From Bizionia argentinensis JUB59 (lineage in GTDB: Bacteria > Bacteroidota > Bacteroidia > Flavobacteriales > Flavobacteriaceae): a DNA stretch of 55,206 bases. The notes beneath the pieces were generated by a model. The model made no database searches, was not told the DNA's origin, and was given only the letters and a program-made list of their open reading frames with translations. The stretch is taken from contig NZ_AFXZ01000016.1 in assembly GCF_000224335.1 (NCBI RefSeq), positions 1 to 55,206 of the forward strand, read 5' to 3'. Both the position numbers and the translations under genes were made by a program. The number at the start of each line of letters is the position of its first letter. Within the stretch, counting starts at the first letter, position 1. Shown here one piece after another: positions 7,093 to 15,963 of the stretch.

Positions 7093-7124
7093 AAAAAAAG
7101 GTCTTCTAACGGAAGACCTTTTAC
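7093..7124 (-). terminator. Terminator of the HU gene
   Basis: AAAAGGTCTTC-CGTTA-GAAGACCTTTTTTT on the minus strand: an 11-bp stem with a T-run, 21 bases after the HU stop codon. Confidence 0.85.
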
Positions 7125-7144
7125 AAATATAAATTAGGCTATAT

Positions 7145-7420
7145 TTAGCTATTTACTGCTCTAGATAAATCAGAACCAGCTTTAAACTTAACTACGTTTT
7201 TAGCTTCAATTTTAATAGTTTTACCTGTTTGTGGGTTTCTTCCGTCTCTTGCAGCTCTATTAGAAACTGACCAAGAACCAAAACCAACTAAAGAAACTCT
7301 ATCTCCTTTTTGTAAAGCGCCTTCAATTTCAACTAACGCACCTTCTAAAGCCTTCTTTGCAGCCGCTTTAGTAATTCCTGCGTGTTCTGCCATTGCATCG
7401 ATTAAATCTGTTTTGTTCAT
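7145..7420 (-). CDS. HU family DNA-binding protein
   Basis: A 91-residue histone-like nucleoid protein. It begins MNKTDLIDAMAEHAGITKAA, has the hinge VGFGSWSV and the DNA-contacting arm RDGRNPQTGKTIKI with the intercalating Pro of RNP, and ends VKFKAGSDLSRAV. Dimeric HU bends DNA and compacts the nucleoid. It is a single-gene unit with a strong promoter (CTTG, 19 bases, TAATTTTG) and its own terminator. Confidence 0.96.
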   Translation of the reverse strand: MNKTDLIDAMAEHAGITKAAAKKALEGALVEIEGALQKGDRVSLVGFGSWSVSNRAARDGRNPQTGKTIKIEAKNVVKFKAGSDLSRAVNS

Positions 7421-7476
7421 AATTTAAAGTTTAATTATTAATAATTAGTGGTTAAACATTTTTGTTAAATCCTCTA

Positions 7477-7507
7477 CAAAATTATACGGATTATCTTACC
7501 ACGCAAG
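7477..7507 (-). promoter_or_regulatory. Promoter of the HU gene
   Basis: On the minus strand CTTG (7507-7504), 19 bases, TAATTTTG (7484-7477). The roughly 50-base leader that follows contains TTTAAC and GTTTAAC repeats (7451-7470). Confidence 0.75.
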
Positions 7508-7610
7508 TAATGACGCGGTAAATACTTAATTTTGTTAATAACTTTGCCTATTTGTTAACAAAGCACGTGTATTTCATCGGTTTTTTCATAATATCAGCAT
7601 TCATAAGGGT

Positions 7611-8561
7611 TTAGAGCATGTTTGCATTGGGTTGAAATTCATAGCCATTTAAAAGGTCAATTATAGCCATTTTCCGCTTTCCAGGAAGTTTTAAAGTTTC
7701 AATATAAATATAACCATCTGGTGCCGCTACTTTTAATGTTTTTTTGGTGGTTATAATACTACCAATTTCTTCCTGATGATCCTCTTTTTCCATACGCGTT
7801 TCATAAATCTTAATTTCTAGCGTTTCATTATCATTTTTTAAATAACACCAAGCAGATGGATATGGGTTTAAACCACGCACCTTATTATGTATATTTTTAA
7901 CGGAATCATTCCAATCTATTTTACAATTTTCCCGATTCAGTTTATGGGCGTCCTTTAATTCGGCATGCTCTTGTTGTGCTGCCGTTTTAACCGCACCACT
8001 TTTAATGAGCTTTAATGTGTCTATAACTAAACGGCTTCCGGTTTCCATTAGTTTATCATGCAAGGTTCCTACATTATCAGTTTCTTCAATGGCAACCTTT
8101 TTTTGCAAAATCATATCACCTGTATCAATTTTATCATCAATAAAAAAGGTAGAAACACCGGTCTCAGTTTCGCCATTTATAAGCGCCCAGTTTATTGGTG
8201 CTGCACCACGATAGTTTGGCAACAGTGAGGCGTGCAGGTTAAAGGTTCCTAATGCCGGCATTTGCCATACTGCTTCCGGTAGCATCCTAAAGGCTACAAC
8301 TACTTGTACATTGGCCTGAAGCGCCTTTAAACTTTCTAAAAAATCAGGATCTTTTAGATTTGTGGGTTGTAATACATTTAAATCATTTTTTTTGGCGAAT
8401 TGCTTTACAGCCGATTCATTAATTTTTCTTCCACGTCCTGCAGGCTTATCAGGTGCGGTTATAACACCAACAACTTGGTAATTATTGGCAAGGATGGTTT
8501 CTAGTGTGGCAACAGCAAAATCGGGTGTTCCCATAAATATTATGCGTAAATCGGTTTTCAT
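7611..8561 (-). CDS. fmt: Methionyl-tRNA formyltransferase
   Basis: Formylates Met-tRNA(fMet) with 10-formyl-tetrahydrofolate for translation initiation. The 316-residue length is normal. Catalytic residues are present: Asn108 and His110 in FNLHASLLPNYRGAAPINWA and Asp146 in DDKIDTGDM. The C-terminal oligonucleotide-binding domain begins around residue 210. Its start overlaps the recQ stop by 4 bases, indicating translational coupling. The ATPase gene at 10465, recQ and fmt form one operon. Confidence 0.97.
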   Translation of the reverse strand: MKTDLRIIFMGTPDFAVATLETILANNYQVVGVITAPDKPAGRGRKINESAVKQFAKKNDLNVLQPTNLKDPDFLESLKALQANVQVVVAFRMLPEAVWQMPALGTFNLHASLLPNYRGAAPINWALINGETETGVSTFFIDDKIDTGDMILQKKVAIEETDNVGTLHDKLMETGSRLVIDTLKLIKSGAVKTAAQQEHAELKDAHKLNRENCKIDWNDSVKNIHNKVRGLNPYPSAWCYLKNDNETLEIKIYETRMEKEDHQEEIGSIITTKKTLKVAAPDGYIYIETLKLPGKRKMAIIDLLNGYEFQPNANML

Positions 8562-10465
8562 AAATGAGATAATTTATAAGTATTGTTGGTTGTTAGGCTT
8601 ATAATTTGATGTTCTAATAAAAGTTGAAGCGTTTTATGAATGTCTTTTTCTGAAACCCCTAATGCTTCCGTTAACGTTCTGGACGAACAATCTGTTTCTT
8701 CTAATTTGTTAATAATGCCGTTTTTTATGCTTTTAAAATCGGCTGGCGCCTTATTTTTAGATTTTCTAGCCACACAAACCGAACATATTCCGCAGTCTTT
8801 TACTTCTGTTTCACCAAAATAGGTGAGGAGCTGAACGCTCTTGCAGTCGTCATTATTAGAAATATATTTTAAAACATCAGATACTTGTTTGTGTTTTAAA
8901 TTATTTTGCTGATTAATAACATGTGCAATCCTGTTAATTGTTTTTTCATCCTCTCGCGGTTCTAAAAAAGTAACTTGTGCATCGGTTTTCGAAATTTGTA
9001 AACTAATAATTTCGTCTTTTTCTAAAGCTAGCAACGCCTCAATTAATTTTGGTTCAGTTACCGATGCTTTATCGGCCATTTTACTCGTGTTTATTTTTGT
9101 TTCATGTTCAAAAATTCCACCGTAACTTCTTAAAATAGATTTTACAATTATATTTAAATGTTCATGTTTTCGTAAATAATGAAATAATTGGGTGTCGGAA
9201 ATGATAAATTGAACACTTGTTTGCTTGTTAAACTGCTTGCTTAAGGCAATAATACTTGTTCTGTCCAATGTTTGTAATGCGTTATAAGTAATAAGCGGAT
9301 TAAAATTATAGGTTTTACAAAAGTGATTAAAATTGAAATCTTCAATAAAACCAACGCCTTCACCATAAGATATTTGGAAATAGTTGCAGAGTTTTCTATA
9401 AACCTGCTTCATAAAATCCACACTTGGCAGTACCTTTAAAAATTGATCTTCTAATTTACTTTTATCAGTATTATTTTTTAAAATTACGGCGAATGCTTTT
9501 TCGCCATCTCTACCGGCACGACCAGCTTCCTGAAAATAGCTTTCCAAACTTTCGGGTAGATTTAAATGAATAACCGTTTTTACATTCGGTTTGTCTATTC
9601 CCATCCCGAAAGCATTGGTCGCTACCATGATTAATTTTTTCTCTTGTAGCCAATCTTGTAGTCTGGTATCTTTTTCATTATTAGAAAGTCCGCCGTGGAA
9701 GAAAGTTGCCGAAAAGCCTTTCTTCTCTAAAAAGTGACTTATTTCAATAGTCGCTAATCGGTTTCGAACATAGATAATAGAAGGCGCGTTATTTTTCTTG
9801 AGTATGCGTTCTAAATGATAATGTTTATCGGTAGCATCAAAAGACATATAGGCCAAGTTATCGCGATTGAAGGACTGCTTGAGTACCTTCGGACTAATAA
9901 AATCGAGTTCCTTAATAATATCTTCCACAACTTCTGGTGTTGCCGATGCTGTTAAAGCGATGCAATTTACCGTAGGTTGTAATTCACGAAGTAGCTTAAT
10001 GTTTTTATAAGCTGGTCTAAAATCGTTTCCCCATTGCGAAATACAATGTGCTTCGTCTATAGCGATTAAATTTACCTGCATTTGACGAATTCGATCTTGA
10101 ACCAACTCTTGTTGCAAACGCTCGGGAGATAGATATAAAAACTTATAATTACCGTAAATGCAATTATCTAAAAGTGTATCTAATTCGTTAAAATGAATGC
10201 CACTGGTTAGCGCCATGGCTTTAATACCTTTGCTTTGTAGGGCTTGCACTTGGTCTTTCATTAAGGCAACTAATGGCGAAATAACAATACAAATACCATC
10301 TTTTGCCAATGCGGGAACTTGAAAACATAAAGATTTTCCGCCACCAGTTGGCATGAGGGCAAAGGTATCTTCACCATCTAAAACGGCTTGGATAACGCTT
10401 TCTTGTAGCGGCTTGAAACTCGTGTAGTTCCAATACCGTTCCAGTATATCTATAGGGTGCTGCAT
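8558..10465 (-). CDS. recQ: ATP-dependent DNA helicase RecQ
   Basis: A 635-residue superfamily 2 3'-5' helicase for recombination and fork repair. Walker A TGGGKSLCFQ (Lys44), DEAH box at 137-140, the aromatic-rich CISQWGNDFRPAY loop, and the motif VI stretch QEAGRAGRDG are present. A zinc site (DCGICSVC) is followed by a winged-helix region. No HRDC domain is obvious, in line with many Bacteroidota RecQ proteins. It overlaps the upstream ATPase gene by one base and fmt by four. Confidence 0.96.
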   Translation of the reverse strand: MQHPIDILERYWNYTSFKPLQESVIQAVLDGEDTFALMPTGGGKSLCFQVPALAKDGICIVISPLVALMKDQVQALQSKGIKAMALTSGIHFNELDTLLDNCIYGNYKFLYLSPERLQQELVQDRIRQMQVNLIAIDEAHCISQWGNDFRPAYKNIKLLRELQPTVNCIALTASATPEVVEDIIKELDFISPKVLKQSFNRDNLAYMSFDATDKHYHLERILKKNNAPSIIYVRNRLATIEISHFLEKKGFSATFFHGGLSNNEKDTRLQDWLQEKKLIMVATNAFGMGIDKPNVKTVIHLNLPESLESYFQEAGRAGRDGEKAFAVILKNNTDKSKLEDQFLKVLPSVDFMKQVYRKLCNYFQISYGEGVGFIEDFNFNHFCKTYNFNPLITYNALQTLDRTSIIALSKQFNKQTSVQFIISDTQLFHYLRKHEHLNIIVKSILRSYGGIFEHETKINTSKMADKASVTEPKLIEALLALEKDEIISLQISKTDAQVTFLEPREDEKTINRIAHVINQQNNLKHKQVSDVLKYISNNDDCKSVQLLTYFGETEVKDCGICSVCVARKSKNKAPADFKSIKNGIINKLEETDCSSRTLTEALGVSEKDIHKTLQLLLEHQIISLTTNNTYKLSHL

Positions 10466-11007
10466 TATAGGTTATTAACAACATTCAGAATGTAATCCGT
10501 ACGGTTTGTAACCGAATCAAACGGAACATCCAACAAGTTATATCCGAATTTATCATACGTCTTTAAAAGACTATCATGAATTTCAACCGCTTGATTGAAA
10601 TTTTCATAACGTTCACTATCACTGACAAAAATATCTTGCCATGGTTTTAATATAAAAGCTAAATCGTAAGAATGCTTTTTACAGCTTCTTTCAAAATTTT
10701 CAGGAATAGCATCGCCAATAAAGTCCATATAAGCTAAAACATCAGGAATACCGCGATCTAGAAAAACAAACGTTTCCTGCTGTGTATTGGCTTGATTATA
10801 TTGCTTTTCACGTCCTTGCAATAACAATTCACTAAACAAAAGTGGTTGCGTTAAAAAGAGCTGATCTATTCCATCTTGTCTAGCTTTTTGGGTTATTTGA
10901 CGTGATATTTCATCTAAACAAACATAACCACGTTTCTTTAATTCGTTAATAATAGATGTTTTTCCCGTACCAGGACCTCCTGTGATAACTATTTTTCTTA
11001 TATTCAA
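10465..11007 (-). CDS. AAA_28-type ATP/GTP-binding protein
   Basis: A 180-residue P-loop NTPase. GGPGTGKTS (10-18) is Walker A, and FLDRGIPDVLAYMDF (about 92-106) carries the acidic residues expected near the nucleotide. The order of motifs fits the AAA_28 family, which includes NadR-kinase-like proteins; the substrate is unknown. It is the first gene of the operon with recQ and fmt and shares its stop with the recQ start (ATG/TGA overlap). Confidence 0.8.
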   Translation of the reverse strand: MNIRKIVITGGPGTGKTSIINELKKRGYVCLDEISRQITQKARQDGIDQLFLTQPLLFSELLLQGREKQYNQANTQQETFVFLDRGIPDVLAYMDFIGDAIPENFERSCKKHSYDLAFILKPWQDIFVSDSERYENFNQAVEIHDSLLKTYDKFGYNLLDVPFDSVTNRTDYILNVVNNL

Positions 11008-11074
11008 AATTGGCGAGATTATAGGGTGTAAAAATCGTAATTAAAAAGGAAACTAAAAAATGACAGGGAAATAG

Positions 11075-11082
11075 TATCTTTG
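11075..11082 (+). promoter_or_regulatory. -7 box of the DUF493 gene
   Basis: TATCTTTG fits TAnnTTTG, 19 bases upstream of the ATG at 11102. No clear -33 box. Confidence 0.6.
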
Positions 11083-11101
11083 TATTTCAAAAATAATTAC
11101 A

Positions 11102-11395
11102 ATGGAAGAGAATCAGAAAACAGAAGCTTTTTACGAAAAACTAAAAGGTCAACTTTATGATACGGCTTTATGGCCATCAGAATATTTATATAAATTTATT
11201 GTAGAAACTGATGGAAATGGTGTTGAAGGTGTCGAAGATATTTTTAATAATATGGGTGCTGTTATTAAGAGAAATGAATCTAAAAAAGGTAAATACACCA
11301 GCGTTTCTATTCATGTTATTATGAAATCGCCAGAAGATGTCGTGGCAAAGTATAAAGAAGTTGCAGAAAAAATAGAAGGCGTTATTAGTCTTTAA
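11102..11395 (+). CDS. DUF493 (YbeD-like) protein
   Basis: A 97-residue protein of the DUF493 family. The order LWPSEYLYKFIVE, then a hydrophobic strand SVSIHVIMKSPEDVVAKYKEV, fits the ACT-like alpha/beta fold of YbeD. Its function is unknown; an allosteric or protein-binding role is only inferred from the fold. It is divergent from the recQ operon and upstream of the DUF4290 gene, which has its own promoter-like box at 11406. Confidence 0.85.
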   Translation: MEENQKTEAFYEKLKGQLYDTALWPSEYLYKFIVETDGNGVEGVEDIFNNMGAVIKRNESKKGKYTSVSIHVIMKSPEDVVAKYKEVAEKIEGVISL

Positions 11396-11463
11396 TTTTT
11401 TTTCGTACTTTGCGCACGCACAAAACTACTGTGCCTTAAGTAAACTCTACACATAAACATATT

Positions 11464-12129
11464 TTGATAGATCATTTAGAATACAATTCAGAACGTGAGC
11501 ATTTAATTATTCCGGAATACGGTCGTCATCTTCAAAAGATGATTAATTATGCAAAAACACGCGAAACCAAAGAAGAACGTAATAAATTAGCGAATGCTAT
11601 AATTTCCGTAATGGGTAATTTACAGCCGCATTTGCGTGATGTTCCTGACTTTAAACATAAGTTATGGGATCAACTTTTTATTATGTCTAATTTTGAATTG
11701 GATGCCGATTCTCCTTACGGAATGCCATCTCCAGAAGCGCTAAATGAGCGACCAGAGAACTTGCCTTATCCACAGAATTTTCCAAAATATCGTTTCTACG
11801 GAAATAATATTAAAACAATGATTGATGTGGCAAATACATGGGAGGAAGGTGAACTTAAAGACGCGCTAATTTTCACCATTGCCAATCACATGAAAAAGTG
11901 TTTCCTAAATTGGAATAAAGACACGGTGGAAGATGATGTAATTTTTGAGCATTTACGTGAGCTTTCAGGCGGAAAAATTAATTTGTTAAATGCTGATGAA
12001 GATTTAACAGATGCTACGAGTTTAATGCGTAGTAAAACAAAATATGGTTCTAGCAGTAGCAGCAGCAGTACTAACAAAAAGAGTCACCAAAAGAAAAGTA
12101 ATACAAATAGAAGTAGAAAAAGGTATTAA
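11464..12129 (+). CDS. DUF4290 family protein
   Basis: A 221-residue protein of a Bacteroidota-specific family of unknown function. The core runs from YNSEREHLIIPEYGRHLQKM to about residue 185. The tail is low-complexity: seven consecutive serines (about residues 196-202, from AGC/AGT codons) followed by a very basic KKSHQKKSNTNRSRKRY end that could bind nucleic acid or ribosomes. The start is TTG at 11464; no ATG is available upstream in frame. A box TACTTTG at 11406-11412 is a likely promoter. murA follows 8 bases downstream, so the two are co-transcribed. Confidence 0.88.
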   Translation: MIDHLEYNSEREHLIIPEYGRHLQKMINYAKTRETKEERNKLANAIISVMGNLQPHLRDVPDFKHKLWDQLFIMSNFELDADSPYGMPSPEALNERPENLPYPQNFPKYRFYGNNIKTMIDVANTWEEGELKDALIFTIANHMKKCFLNWNKDTVEDDVIFEHLRELSGGKINLLNADEDLTDATSLMRSKTKYGSSSSSSSTNKKSHQKKSNTNRSRKRY

Positions 12130-12137
12130 AAATCGGC

Positions 12138-13445
12138 ATGGGTATATTTAAAATTGAAGGAGGACACCAACTAAAAGGGAAAATTCAACCACAAGGTGCC
12201 AAAAATGAAGCGTTGCAAATTTTATGTGCGGTTTTATTAACACCTGAAAAGGTAACGATTCATAATATTCCTGATATTGTGGATGTTAATAAATTAATGG
12301 ATTTATTAAGAAATCTAGGCGTTATAATTGAACATATTGAGCAAGGAACATATACGTTTCAGGCCGAAAATATTGATTTAAAATATTTAGAGTCTGAAGC
12401 CTTTAAAGAAGATGGACGCGGTTTACGCGGTTCTATAATGATTGTTGGTCCTTTATTAGCACGTTTTGGTAAAGGATATATTCCTAAACCAGGTGGCGAT
12501 AAAATTGGCCGCCGTCGTTTAGATACACATTTTGAAGGCTTTATTAAGTTAGGTGCCAAATTTAGATATAATAGAGAAGATTATTTTTATGGTGTAGAAT
12601 CCAAAAAACTTAAAGGCGCTTACATGCTTTTAGATGAAGCTTCTGTGACTGGAACAGCCAATATTGTTATGGCTGCCGTTTTAGCAGAAGGTAAATCGAC
12701 AATTTATAACGCAGCTTGCGAACCGTATTTACAACAACTTTGTAATATGCTGAATCGTATGGGCGCAAAAATAAGTGGTATTGGTTCCAATATGCTTATT
12801 ATTGATGGTGTTGATAATTTAAAAGGAACATCTCACACCATGCTTCCTGATATGATTGAAATTGGGAGTTGGATAGGCTTGGCGGCTATGACTAAAAGTG
12901 AACTAACTATAACCAATGTAAGTTGGGATGATTTAGGCCAGATTCCTGTTGTATTTAGAAAATTGGGAATTACAGTGGAACGAAAAGGTGATGATATTTA
13001 TATTCCAGCTCATACAGATGGTTATGAAATTCAAAACTATATTGACGGTTCTATTCTTACCATCTCCGATGCGCCTTGGCCAGGATTTACACCCGATTTA
13101 TTAAGTATTATTTTGGTGGTAGCTACGCAAGCTAGAGGTAGTGTTCTAATACATCAAAAAATGTTTGAAAGTCGCTTATTCTTCGTGGATAAATTGATAG
13201 ATATGGGTGCTAAAATTATTTTGTGTGATCCGCATCGTGCTGTTGTAATTGGTCATGACTTCAAATCGCAACTTAAAGCAACTACTATGACATCGCCAGA
13301 TATTCGTGCAGGTGTTTCCTTGTTAATTGCTGCACTTTCTGCTAAAGGAACATCTACCATTCATAACATTGAACAAATAGATCGTGGATACGAAAATATT
13401 GATACACGTTTGCAAGCCATTGGTGCAAAAATAAATAGATCTTAA
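12138..13445 (+). CDS. murA: UDP-N-acetylglucosamine 1-carboxyvinyltransferase
   Basis: First committed step of peptidoglycan synthesis: transfer of enolpyruvate from PEP to UDP-GlcNAc in the cytoplasm. The 435-residue protein has the two-domain EPSP-synthase-like fold, with the Lys22-Asn23 pair in QGAKNEALQ. The active-site loop reads KPGGDKIGRRRLD, with Asp121 where most MurA enzymes have the catalytic Cys (Cys115 in E. coli). This natural Cys-to-Asp form is known to be active and insensitive to fosfomycin. It is the second gene after the DUF4290 gene and ends in a two-way terminator. Confidence 0.96.
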   Translation: MGIFKIEGGHQLKGKIQPQGAKNEALQILCAVLLTPEKVTIHNIPDIVDVNKLMDLLRNLGVIIEHIEQGTYTFQAENIDLKYLESEAFKEDGRGLRGSIMIVGPLLARFGKGYIPKPGGDKIGRRRLDTHFEGFIKLGAKFRYNREDYFYGVESKKLKGAYMLLDEASVTGTANIVMAAVLAEGKSTIYNAACEPYLQQLCNMLNRMGAKISGIGSNMLIIDGVDNLKGTSHTMLPDMIEIGSWIGLAAMTKSELTITNVSWDDLGQIPVVFRKLGITVERKGDDIYIPAHTDGYEIQNYIDGSILTISDAPWPGFTPDLLSIILVVATQARGSVLIHQKMFESRLFFVDKLIDMGAKIILCDPHRAVVIGHDFKSQLKATTMTSPDIRAGVSLLIAALSAKGTSTIHNIEQIDRGYENIDTRLQAIGAKINRS

Positions 13446-13463
13446 TATCAAATAAGTACCTAT

Positions 13464-13502
13464 AAAAAATGCTTCTCTTATAAATTAAGGAAGCATTTTT
13501 TT
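13464..13502. terminator. Bidirectional terminator between murA and photolyase
   Basis: AAAAAATGCTTC...CTTA pairs with TAAG-GAAGCATTTTTT; A-run on one side and T-run on the other, between convergent genes. Confidence 0.8.
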
Positions 13503-13556
13503 ATGTAATTAATTCTGGTTTTTTAAGTAGAGTAGAAGGTTTCCGCAATAAAAGTT

Positions 13557-14861
13557 TTAGCTCACAGCCTCTTTATAAACCTTCAAGCAGCGTTCGCGGG
13601 CGGCTTTATGATCGACTATTTGTGAAACATAAGTGAGCTCTTGGAATTCTGGAACCCATTTTTGGATATACTTTAAATCTTTGTCAAATTTCTGAATTTG
13701 CGTGGTTGGATTAAAAATCCTAAAATATGGCGAAGCATCTACGCCAGAACCGGCCACCCATTGCCAATTTCCAATATTGCTAGACATTTCATAATCGTGT
13801 AATTTTTCGGCAAAATAGGCTTCACCCCAACGCCAATCTATTAGTAAATGTTTGCATAGAAAACTACCTACAAGCATGCGTACACGGTTATGCATAAAGC
13901 CAGTTTCGTTAAGTTCTCGCATTCCTGCATCTACTAACGGATAACCCGTTTTGCCTTGGCACCATGCTTTAAATTCAACTTCGTTATTCCGCCATTTTAT
14001 AGCATCGTATTTCGGCTTAAAGCTCTTGGTAAGCGTCTGTGGGAAATGCCAAAGTATTTGCATAAAAAATTCTCGCCAAATTAATTCATGCCAGAATATT
14101 TTATTGTTTTCAGCAATAGCTTTTTTAACCATTTTGCGAATACTTACAGTTCCAAAACGTAAATGTGGGCCTAAATGTGACGTAGCATCTTGGGCAGGAA
14201 AGTTTCGTTTATCCTCGTATTCTTGAATTAATGTTGGTGTAACCGTATAAGGAGTTATTTTTTGAGTCGATTTTATAAAACCAATATCTGAAAGTTCTAA
14301 ATTAGGTAAACGGGTATTTTCAACTAAATTATCTAAATAACTATTCGTGTAATATATTTCTAAATCAATTTTTTTAAAAGCTTCTTTCCAAATCCGCATG
14401 TACGGTGTATAAACGCGATACGGATCGCCATCAACTTTTACAACTTCATCCTTCTCAAAAATAACTTGGTCTTTAAACGTTTTAAAATCGACACACGTGT
14501 TTTTTAAAAAGGTCTGAATTTCCGCATCGCGTTGCGTAGCATAAGGCTCATAATCATGATTGGTAAAAACCGTGTCAATAGCGTAAGTTGCAGCCAGCTC
14601 TTTGAAAACTTTTTTAGGCGTTCCATTATACATAGCAATAGAGCTGCCGTATTCATCTTGAAGAGTTTTTCGCATGTCTTGAAGTGTGTCATAAATAAAA
14701 GTAACACGGGCGTCATCTTCAGGAAGTGAATCCAGAATTTCAGAGTCGAAAATAAAAATAGGTAAAACGGGATATTCGCTTTTTAAAGCTTCATAAAATC
14801 CACGATTATCATCTAAACGTAAATCGCGTCGAAACCAAAAAATATTTAGCGGTTGCTTCAT
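13557..14861 (-). CDS. Deoxyribodipyrimidine photolyase, class I CPD type
   Basis: A 434-residue blue-light flavoprotein that splits cyclobutane pyrimidine dimers. An N-terminal antenna domain starts with IFWFRRDLRLDDNRG. The FAD-binding helical domain carries WREFFMQILWHFP, GYPLVDAGMRELNETGFMHN and the canonical NIGNWQWVAGSG...FRIFNPTTQ segment, including the Asn next to the flavin. It is the last gene of the light-linked cluster, one base after the SRPBCC gene. Class I CPD repair is the likely activity, judged from the intact signature. Confidence 0.93.
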   Translation of the reverse strand: MKQPLNIFWFRRDLRLDDNRGFYEALKSEYPVLPIFIFDSEILDSLPEDDARVTFIYDTLQDMRKTLQDEYGSSIAMYNGTPKKVFKELAATYAIDTVFTNHDYEPYATQRDAEIQTFLKNTCVDFKTFKDQVIFEKDEVVKVDGDPYRVYTPYMRIWKEAFKKIDLEIYYTNSYLDNLVENTRLPNLELSDIGFIKSTQKITPYTVTPTLIQEYEDKRNFPAQDATSHLGPHLRFGTVSIRKMVKKAIAENNKIFWHELIWREFFMQILWHFPQTLTKSFKPKYDAIKWRNNEVEFKAWCQGKTGYPLVDAGMRELNETGFMHNRVRMLVGSFLCKHLLIDWRWGEAYFAEKLHDYEMSSNIGNWQWVAGSGVDASPYFRIFNPTTQIQKFDKDLKYIQKWVPEFQELTYVSQIVDHKAARERCLKVYKEAVS

Positions 14862-14862
14862 A

Positions 14863-15324
14863 TTAAAGTGTGCCGAATAGTTCGATTAATTTTTTCTGAC
14901 GAAAAGCAAAAATCTCCTCTAATTTGGGCTTAACAAGAAACGGATGCACCAACTGACCTAAAATTCCCATGGGAACTTTATAGTCAATTATATCTTCCAT
15001 TTCTACGCCACCGTCTATTTCTTTTATAAAATGTTTATGATGCCATAAAGCGTAGGGACCAAAGCGTTGTTCATCAACAAAGTACTTTTTGTCCACAGTG
15101 TGCGTGATTTCTGTTACCCATTTGGTTTTAATGCCTAAAATAGGTGTTACAATATATTGAATTAATTGTCCTGCATACATGGGCCTATCGGCTCCCGACA
15201 TGATATTAAAACCCATATACTCCGGTGTAATGGTTTTTAAGTTTCTAGGATCAGATAAAAAATCCCAAGCCTGATCAACAGAAATGGGAAGTTTTTGTGT
15301 TTTGTGAAGTGTGTATATTTTCAT
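14863..15324 (-). CDS. SRPBCC family protein
   Basis: A 153-residue START/Bet v1-like ligand-binding protein: KTQKLPISVDQAWDFLSDPRNLKTITPEY at the N-terminus and GQLVHPFLVKPKLEEIFAFRQ at the C-terminal helix. Such proteins often sit beside photolyase genes; the ligand is unknown. Its start codon overlaps the stop of tspO by one base, and it ends one base before the photolyase gene, so translation is coupled through all three. Confidence 0.85.
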   Translation of the reverse strand: MKIYTLHKTQKLPISVDQAWDFLSDPRNLKTITPEYMGFNIMSGADRPMYAGQLIQYIVTPILGIKTKWVTEITHTVDKKYFVDEQRFGPYALWHHKHFIKEIDGGVEMEDIIDYKVPMGILGQLVHPFLVKPKLEEIFAFRQKKLIELFGTL

Positions 15325-15788
15325 TAGTTTTTAAGTAAAACGTATAAGTTTAAAGAGGTTGCTATGCAAAGCCAAATCATATATGGTAATAGTAAATAAC
15401 GCCAAGAATTTATAGCATCCATCCTGAAGGTAAAAAAGAAGTAAAATATTACTAAGGTTAATAAGGTGATGACTATTAAAGCCGGTAAAACCAAATGCTG
15501 GTTGAAGAATAAATAATTCCATGAAACATTTAATATGACTTGTAATATAAATACGCCGATGATTATTGGCGATTGATAATCTTTAAATAAATAACTTAAA
15601 TAAATTGAAAAACAAATCATTATTAAAGTCCAAGCGGCTCCAAAAACCCATCCTGGTGGTGTCCAAGGTGCTTTATTTAAATTTGTATACCAATTTGAAG
15701 TTGCACCATCTCCCATAAACCAATTGCCTATAGCGAGGCTTCCAAAATTGATTATTAGAAACAGAATTAGTAGAGGTATAAACTTCAT
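15324..15788 (-). CDS. tspO: TspO/MBR family tryptophan-rich sensory protein
   Basis: A 154-residue inner-membrane protein with five hydrophobic helices. NKAPWTPPGWVFGAAWTLIM is the signature of TspO, which binds porphyrins and is linked to light, oxygen and tetrapyrrole responses. The gene lies between the small Lacal_2735 gene (2-base gap) and the SRPBCC gene (1-base overlap). Its place in a photolyase cluster fits a light-stress role, but that is inference from context. Confidence 0.93.
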   Translation of the reverse strand: MKFIPLLILFLIINFGSLAIGNWFMGDGATSNWYTNLNKAPWTPPGWVFGAAWTLIMICFSIYLSYLFKDYQSPIIIGVFILQVILNVSWNYLFFNQHLVLPALIVITLLTLVIFYFFFTFRMDAINSWRYLLLPYMIWLCIATSLNLYVLLKN

Positions 15789-15790
15789 AA

Positions 15791-15961
15791 CTAGTTGTTT
15801 TGTAGACTTTCTATTTTATCAGCTATTTTTTGACCTTCAGCATATTTTAAATCACTTGCTTTTCTATCTGTAGTGGATAAGCGGTGCCAATCTTTCATGA
15901 TAACTTCATATTGTTTTTGAAGTTTTTCAATTTCTGATTTTGATTTAAAAAGTCCGAACAT
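15791..15961 (-). CDS. Lacal_2735 family small protein
   Basis: A 56-residue protein starting MFGLFKSKSEIEKLQKQYEV, then DWHRLSTTDRKASDLKYAEGQ and ending ESLQNN. It is almost entirely helical and charged, and matches the small flavobacterial family named Lacal_2735 as I recall it. The function is unknown. The frame is closed by ATG at 15961 and TAG at 15791, with the glutathione peroxidase stop 3 bases upstream and tspO 2 bases downstream, so it is embedded in the operon. Confidence 0.85.
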   Translation of the reverse strand: MFGLFKSKSEIEKLQKQYEVIMKDWHRLSTTDRKASDLKYAEGQKIADKIESLQNN

Positions 15962-15963
15962 AA

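Noticed and set aside
7441-7470. TTTAAC/GTTTAAC repeats before the HU gene considered a third copy of the twin operator
   Set aside because: Half-sites are similar but order and spacing differ (15-16 bases to an ATTAAAC), they lie downstream of the HU promoter, and such words are common in AT-rich DNA.
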